In this document: piece after piece, positions 58,594 to 64,000 of the stretch
Layout of the letters: each line of letters starts with the position of its first letter
Numbering within the stretch: position 1 is the first letter of the stretch
Source: Benincasa hispida
Taxonomy: Eukaryota; Streptophyta; Magnoliopsida; Cucurbitales; Cucurbitaceae
Assembly: GCF_009727055.1 (NCBI RefSeq)
Contig: NC_052350.1
Location: 40,775,993-40,839,992 of the forward strand
Length of the DNA: 64,000 nt
Reading direction: 5' to 3'
Translations under genes and position numbers: made by a program
Notes under the pieces: generated by a model
Told to the model about the DNA's origin: nothing
The model's input: the letters and a program-made list of their open reading frames with translations, nothing else
Database searches by the model: none

Positions 58594-59900
58594 TGATATC
58601 TGGTAGAAATGCAAGCTATTGTAGCCTTTTACTTAGAATTATGAGGGCTAACAAGCAGAATATGTGTTGATAATAATAAAAATTTATGTGAAAAATGAGC
58701 TTGCGACGATCAGCACTAAAAATACTTACTAACCTTATATCATGTGTTATACGGTGTCAAAATATCTATTTTTGTAGCTATCGCAGGAATCAATCGTAGG
58801 CGCTGAAGGCAGACCATCACAAAGTTGATTGTATGCGTTGATGACAGACCATCGCAAGGTTGATCGCATGCGTTCATCGCATGGATGTTGCGGCCACAGG
58901 GTAATAACCATGATAGAAGGGTGATTACAAGGTGGGTGGACTGTGTTGGTGCTTCAAAAAAACAAGCATGAACGCATACCTTAGGAGTATCAAAAGGATA
59001 AGNGTAATAACCATGATAGAAGGGTGATCACAAGGTGGGTGGAATGCGTTGGTACTTCAAAAAAACAAGCATGAACGCATACCTTAGGAGTATCAAAAGG
59101 ATAAGATGATGTTGACATTTCACCTACTGCGCCGAAAGTGACAATGATCCAGAACGGGACCACCAATGCTGTCGGCGCTTAAGCTCTATAAATAAAGCTT
59201 CAGAGCCCAAATTCAAGGCATCTGAGCTTCTGCCTTAAGGTAGATCCTTGTGATCACAGATGAGAGCATGAGCAAGACATTCTTTGAGAGTTATTCATTC
59301 CTTCAACCCATTCTGAGTGACGATTGGAGCTTTATCGGAGATAGAGCTCAAGAGAGACTACTCCACCGCCCATCTATGGCACCACCGGTAGCCTTGACGT
59401 ACATATGATGGAAGCAAGAGATTTCCTACATCTAGCCCTCCATCTCTCTTCTTATCTCTATATTGTATTACATTTTGGCTTAAGACATTAATACATTTTG
59501 TAATAAATGCATCTCTTTATTTCCTTCGACACCATCTTCATTATCTTGTTCTTTATCATCCCTTACTTTCATTGCAACGAACTAAGTAAAGATTACAAGT
59601 GTTATCGCATACTCGATCATGCAACATAGAGATATGAAGCATGTAGCAAACCACCGAGAGGTATGCGTTCCGCGAGAATAGTGAGTTAATTCTCTTTGCT
59701 TAGTGTAAGGCTATAGCAACGCTTGTCTATGAGCTGATTAGCCATGACTAACTACCCGAGAAGGTAAGTAGTGGAACTCACTAAGCGAAGTAAGTAGTGT
59801 TCCTAAAGATAGGAATATTCTTATGCTCAACATAACCATGCATTATAGAGATATCAGCATGTGGTTGACTACCGAGAGGTATGCGACGCATTAGTGTGCC
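58594..59900 (+). mobile_element. LTR-like element of unknown family, interrupted by a SIRE-type element
   Basis: It begins TGATATCTGGTAGAAATGCA inside the Copia fragment (after GCATAAC) and runs to 59900 with CGCATGCG/GCGATG-rich sequence, a TATA-like CTATAAATAAAGC near 59187 and TTGTAATAAATGCATC near 59500. This layout and the start resemble the reverse of 45179-46854. No coding frame is seen. Its other end must lie beyond the SIRE-type element, outside the window. Confidence 0.55.
58901..59105. repeat. Near-identical 102-bp copies separated by a single N (assembly join)
   Basis: 58901-59002 and 59004-59105 both begin GTAATAACCATGATAGAAGG and end CAAAAGGATAAG, with about four base differences. 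The one-base gap at 59003 lies exactly between them. Most likely this is an overlap of two contigs or alleles that was not merged, though a true tandem copy is possible. Confidence 0.9.
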
Positions 59901-61022
59901 TGTTGGATTGATATGACAACCCTAGAAAGGGGTGAATAGGGTTTAATTAAACTTTTTTTTTAATTAACCCAATTAAACTAATTAATATACTTTTTATAAA
60001 TAATAAGAAAAATTCAAATTATGCAACAAATAAGATGATAAAAAATGTGATAATTTAATTCGATCAAATTTTAGCAAATAAATAAGAACAAACTAAAACA
60101 TACAATAAATTGCTTAAATTAATTGCAAAAATAAAAAGAAAAGAATTAGAGAAGAAGACACCGTAATTTTTATAGTGGTTCGGTCAAACTCGACCTACTC
60201 CACTCCCCAAGCGCCTCTTGGGAATTTGAATAAAATCTTTTCGACTCTTTCCACGGATTAGAGTCCAACCATTACATCACCGCTCCTTTTACGAGTTCAA
60301 GAGCAAACCTGATCCTTTCCACGGTTTAGGATCAAACCGTTACAAATGTTGGAATTTTTGAAGAACACAATACAACTCTCACTAGAGTGGATTTACAAGT
60401 TTAAGCACTCAACAAGTTTATCCTCACAATACAATAACACTCTCTTAAGAATAAGATGAAATGGAACTTTTAAAATTTGGAGAGAAATAAAAAAACATAC
60501 CATGTATCAAAAACTAGCCGTTAGACACAAACATAAAATAATATTAAATTCATTTTCCTTTTAATTCATTTTATTTTTAATTCATTCTCTTTAAAGTCAA
60601 TCCAAAATAAAAAAACATACCATGTGTAATATTACATTTATTTTCCTTTTAAATTTCTTTTTAATTTTAATTTTTTTAATTTTAAATCAATCCAAAAATC
60701 AAAAGTCCATCATATATTAATCTCCTAATAATCCACCATTCAACTAATATGCTGCCACATGTCTACATGCAAAGGTCTGGTTATGCCACGTCATCCACCA
60801 CGGTATTTTCTCTATAGAATTGTTTCGGTCATATCGTTTCGTTTTAGCTCCGATTTGAGTGATTCAAGAGGTGTTGGAATCGTTGTTCCGAGCACTACGT
60901 TATGGACATATTAAAACACTAAGATTTTCAGTAATTAAAAATTGAGTTTGTTATCATCAAAATATTGATTAATTAATTAATTAAAATTAATTAATTTGAG
61001 ATTAAGGGCCAAAAAGCCAACA
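59901..61022 (-). mobile_element. 3' LTR of a SIRE-type Ty1/Copia element
   Basis: On the minus strand the LTR starts TGTTGGCTTTTTGGCCC at 61022 and ends GTCATATCAATCCAACA at 59901: 1,122 bp with TGTTGG/CCAACA inverted ends. The inner neighbour is the purine tract AAAAAGGGGAGAT. The end with ACCC-TTTCTAGGGTTGTCATA is typical of SIRE/Maximus LTRs as I know them. It contains a direct repeat of about 120 bp period (AAATAAAAAAACATACCATG near 60486 and 60606). Confidence 0.88.
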
Positions 61023-61037
61023 ATCTCCCCTTTTTGA
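61023..61037 (-). other. Polypurine tract of the SIRE-type element
   Basis: On the minus strand AAAAAGGGGAGAT directly precedes the LTR start TGTTGG; its upstream neighbour GTTTGTCATCATC is also the usual SIRE sequence. Confidence 0.85.
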
Positions 61038-64000
61038 TGATGACAAACATTCAAGAAAAATAGCTTGAAATACATGTAAACCATATGTAACACATAATAA
61101 AATTCAACATATCACCATAAAGATCATTCTTGAAATTCACTCAAAAAAAATAAATTCTCCCCCTAATTAATACAATCAAAATCATAACAAATTTATAGCA
61201 TATCTTTCTTACACTTCTCCCCCTTTGAAATCATCAAAAAAGAATAATTAAGAAAAATTTAGAATTATATAAATATTTCCCTTAAAAACATGAACATAAA
61301 TTTAGCACAACTCCCCCTAAGAATATTAACACATGCTTTCCATATCTCCCCTATCAAATACTCTTCAAAGATTTAAGAAGTAAAATTATAAAATCAAGAG
61401 GCATCACAACGAATAATACCGAGCTCAAGCCTATTTTTGCAAAGTTTTCTTCATTCAAAGGCTTGGTAAAAATATCCGCTAATTGATTATTAGAGCCTAC
61501 AAATTCAAGAGTAATATTATCATTTTGCACATGCTCTCTAATAAAGTGATGCCTAATATCAATATTCTTAGTCCTAGAATGATGTATAGGATTTTTAGTC
61601 AAATTAATAGCACTAGTATTTTCATAAAACATAGGCACTTATCAAACTTTAATCCAAAATCACAAAGAGTTTGTTTCATCCAAAGAATTTGAGCACAACA
61701 ACTAGCAACTGAAATATATTTTGCTTCGGTAGTGGATAAGGCAACCGAATTTTGCTTTTTACTAAACCAAGAAACTAAGGAATTACCAAGAAATTGACAA
61801 GTCCCACTAGTACTCTTACGGTCAAGTAAACTACCCGCAAAATCCGCATCGGAATATCCTACCAAATTAAATTCAACATTTCTGGATACCATAAGCCTAA
61901 ATCAATAGTACCAAGCAAATATTTAAAAATTCTTTTAATGGCATGTAAATGTGATTCCTTAGGACAAGATTGAAATCTAGCACAAAGACATACACCAAAC
62001 ATAATGTGGGGTCTACTAGCGGTTAAATAAAGTAAAGATCCAATCATACCTCTATAAGTTTTAATATCCACACACTTAACCTTTTTCATCATTGTCAAGC
62101 TTAGTGGATGTGCTCATAGGAGTTTTTGCAATTTTACCTTCATTGAATTTGAAACTTTTGACAAATCCCTTGTGTATTTTTCTTGACTTATGAAAATACC
62201 ATCCTTGAGTTGTTTTGATTTGGAGTCCAAGGAAGAAGCTAAGTTCTCCCATCATACTCATCTCAAATTCACTATGCATATACTTAGAAAATTCTTCATA
62301 CAAAGATGGATTAGTATAACCAAAAATAATATCATCCACATATATTTGTACTAAAAGCATATCATTTCTTTAGTCTTATAAAAAGGTAGTATCAATTTTA
62401 CTCATTTTAAATCCATTCTCAAGCAAGAAATTACTAAGTCTATCATACCAAGCTCTTGGAGCTTGTTTTAAGCCATAAAGAGCTTTTATCAACTTATAGG
62501 CATGATTAGAAAAATAAAAACTTTCAAACCCCGGAGGTTGTTCTACATAAACTTCCTCCATGATATAACCATTTAAAATGCACTTTTCACATCCATTTGA
62601 TACAAAATGAAATTCTTATAAGAAGCAAAAGCAAGGAAAATACCAACATCCGTCTTATAATCAAATTTTCAATGATGCAATTCTTTTTATCAAACACAAC
62701 TTTAAAGCCTTTATCACACAATTGACTAATACTAAGTAAATCATGCTTCAAACCATCAACCAAAAGTACATTTTCAATTAAAATAGAAGATTGATTACCT
62801 ATACTACCTTTATCAATTATTTTACCTTTCTTGTTGTCACCAAAGGTTACAAGACCTCTATCCTTTTTGGGAGAGAGAGATAAACTTGGATGGGTCTCCC
62901 ATCATGTGCCTCGAGCAACCACTATCCAAGTACCACTTGTTTTTCTTAGAGGCTTTCAAACAAACCTACAAACACAAATGTTCAAGTTTGATTCTTTGGT
63001 ACCCACACTTGTTTGGGTCCTAGATGGTTAGCATTGACAAACTTGGGAATCCATTTCATTTTTTCATAGACATTTAAGGTATTGGATTTAGACAAGTAGC
63101 AAGAATAAGTTGTATGTCCAAACTTGCCACATGAGAAACAAACAACATTATGCAAAAGATTTATCTCTTACAACAAATTTATGCACTCTACTTTTCTTGG
63201 AGAAATTATTCTTTGGAGCATTGTGAAACTTTTACCCTTTGAGAAAAAATTCTTCTTGGAGAAGTAGTATGAGCATATTTCAATTTAAAACACTTAAGTC
63301 TAATATGGCCTTCAATACCACAATAATGACATATAGGCACAAAGTTAGATTTAACATGCTTAGACACAACCTTAGGCATATTAAGCTTAGGCATATTATG
63401 AGATGCTTTAACAAAGATAGTTTTAGAACTTGAAGGAGTAGAACATTCATCAATATAGCCTAAACCTCTTTTATCACCAAAAGACTTGCCTACATCAATT
63501 ATCTTGTCTAATTTTTGAGCACCTATTGTCAACTTTTAATAGATTCTTTAGCCTTATCAAGTTCTTGCAAAGCACTAAATTCATTTTCTTTGAGTAATTT
63601 AATCAAATTATCTTTTTCAAATATCATGCTCAAGAAATTTAACTTTGCAAGCAAGCATTTTTCTCATCACAATCAAAAGCATGCTTGTCACAAGAGATAT
63701 TCATTTCATCAATATGCATAGCATCATGCTCATTCTCTTTCAAGCAAGCAATTTCTTCAAGTAAAGATTATTTTTACTAGATAAAACATTGTATTTCTTT
63801 TTAAGCACAACATACTTAGAACTAAGTTTTTCTTAATCATTTTTGCATATTTTCAAAAGCTTCGAACAATTCATTATAAGAAAGAGGTTCTAGAGTTATC
63901 TCATCATTTTGTTCATCCTCTTTGTCACTGAGCCATGAAGCAAAAATTGGCCACTTCTTCATTATCACTCCCACTTTCACTTTCATCGCTATCATCCCAG
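61038..64000 (-). pseudogene. SIRE-type Copia gag-pol, integrase deleted, runs off the window
   Basis: From the right edge on the minus strand: gag C-terminal part (63999-63206), with acidic start DSDESESGSDNEEVA and zinc knuckle CHYCGIEGHIRLKC (about 63330-63290); a second CFVCGKFGHTTYSC-like knuckle in a shifted frame near 63150; protease WYLDSGCSRHMMGD (about 62945-62900); pre-integrase DRGLVTFGDNKKGKI (about 62865-62825) to KKNCIIEN (about 62670). The sequence then jumps to the RT block MDVKSAF (near 62600), EVYVEQPPGFES, LYGLKQAPRAWYDRLSNFLL (62561-62376), YVDDIIFGYTNPSLYEEFSK (62345-62290), and RNase H (61892-61354, DRKSTSGTCQFLGNSLVSWF, HHFIREHVQNDNITLEFVGS). The integrase and first half of RT are absent. 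Shifts and stops break the rest. Confidence 0.9.

Overview
This is a plant nuclear window, most likely from a cucurbit (Cucurbitaceae). The nuclear plant origin rests on a five-exon gene with GT-AG introns, AT-rich intergenic DNA and dense nested LTR retrotransposons plus a CACTA transposon. The family guess is weaker: it rests on TCTATCA/TGATAGA-rich intergenic motifs and on Copia, Tekay-like and Athila-like proteins that resemble cucurbit elements I know. No species is claimed.

Layout. 1-5.2 kb: two minus-strand Ty1/Copia fragments, a 79-80 bp tandem repeat and a CACTA-like end. 5.2-18.8 kb: an AT-rich island holding the only host gene, a complete five-coding-exon serine:glyoxylate aminotransferase (AGT1-type, 401 residues, peroxisomal C-terminus SRI), with a probable upstream promoter and a 5'-UTR intron. 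18.8-38.3 kb: retrotransposon wreckage. It holds two stacked Copia LTR units, a 38-bp Illumina Nextera mate-pair junction adapter left in the assembly (22598-22635), a Copia element with long repeated leader, a 5'-truncated LTR, a second Copia body, an apparently solo 2.59-kb LTR with a perfect 5-bp target duplication, and a 5'-truncated Ty3/Gypsy pol with its 3' LTR. 38.4-57.8 kb: an Athila-like Gypsy on the plus strand (tRNA-Asp-type primer site) split by a 10.4-kb CACTA transposon (41233-51605). The CACTA carries a tnp2-type transposase gene and a TNP1/Transposase_24-type gene ending in a Ulp1-like protease region; a 1.68-kb solo LTR with its own target duplication sits inside the transposase gene. 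57.8-64 kb: a Copia scrap, an unidentified LTR-like element with a one-base assembly gap (N at 59003) between near-identical 102-bp copies, and a SIRE-type Copia inserted into it that runs off the window's right edge.

All transposon genes seen are broken by stops, frameshifts or deletions. The host gene looks intact and would act in photorespiration. I see no convincing new biological system. The most consequential observations are the embedded sequencing adapter, which puts contiguity at 22.6 kb in doubt, the nested insertion chronology, the Ulp1-type tail in the CACTA element and an odd LTR family carrying a primer-site-like motif inside its terminus.
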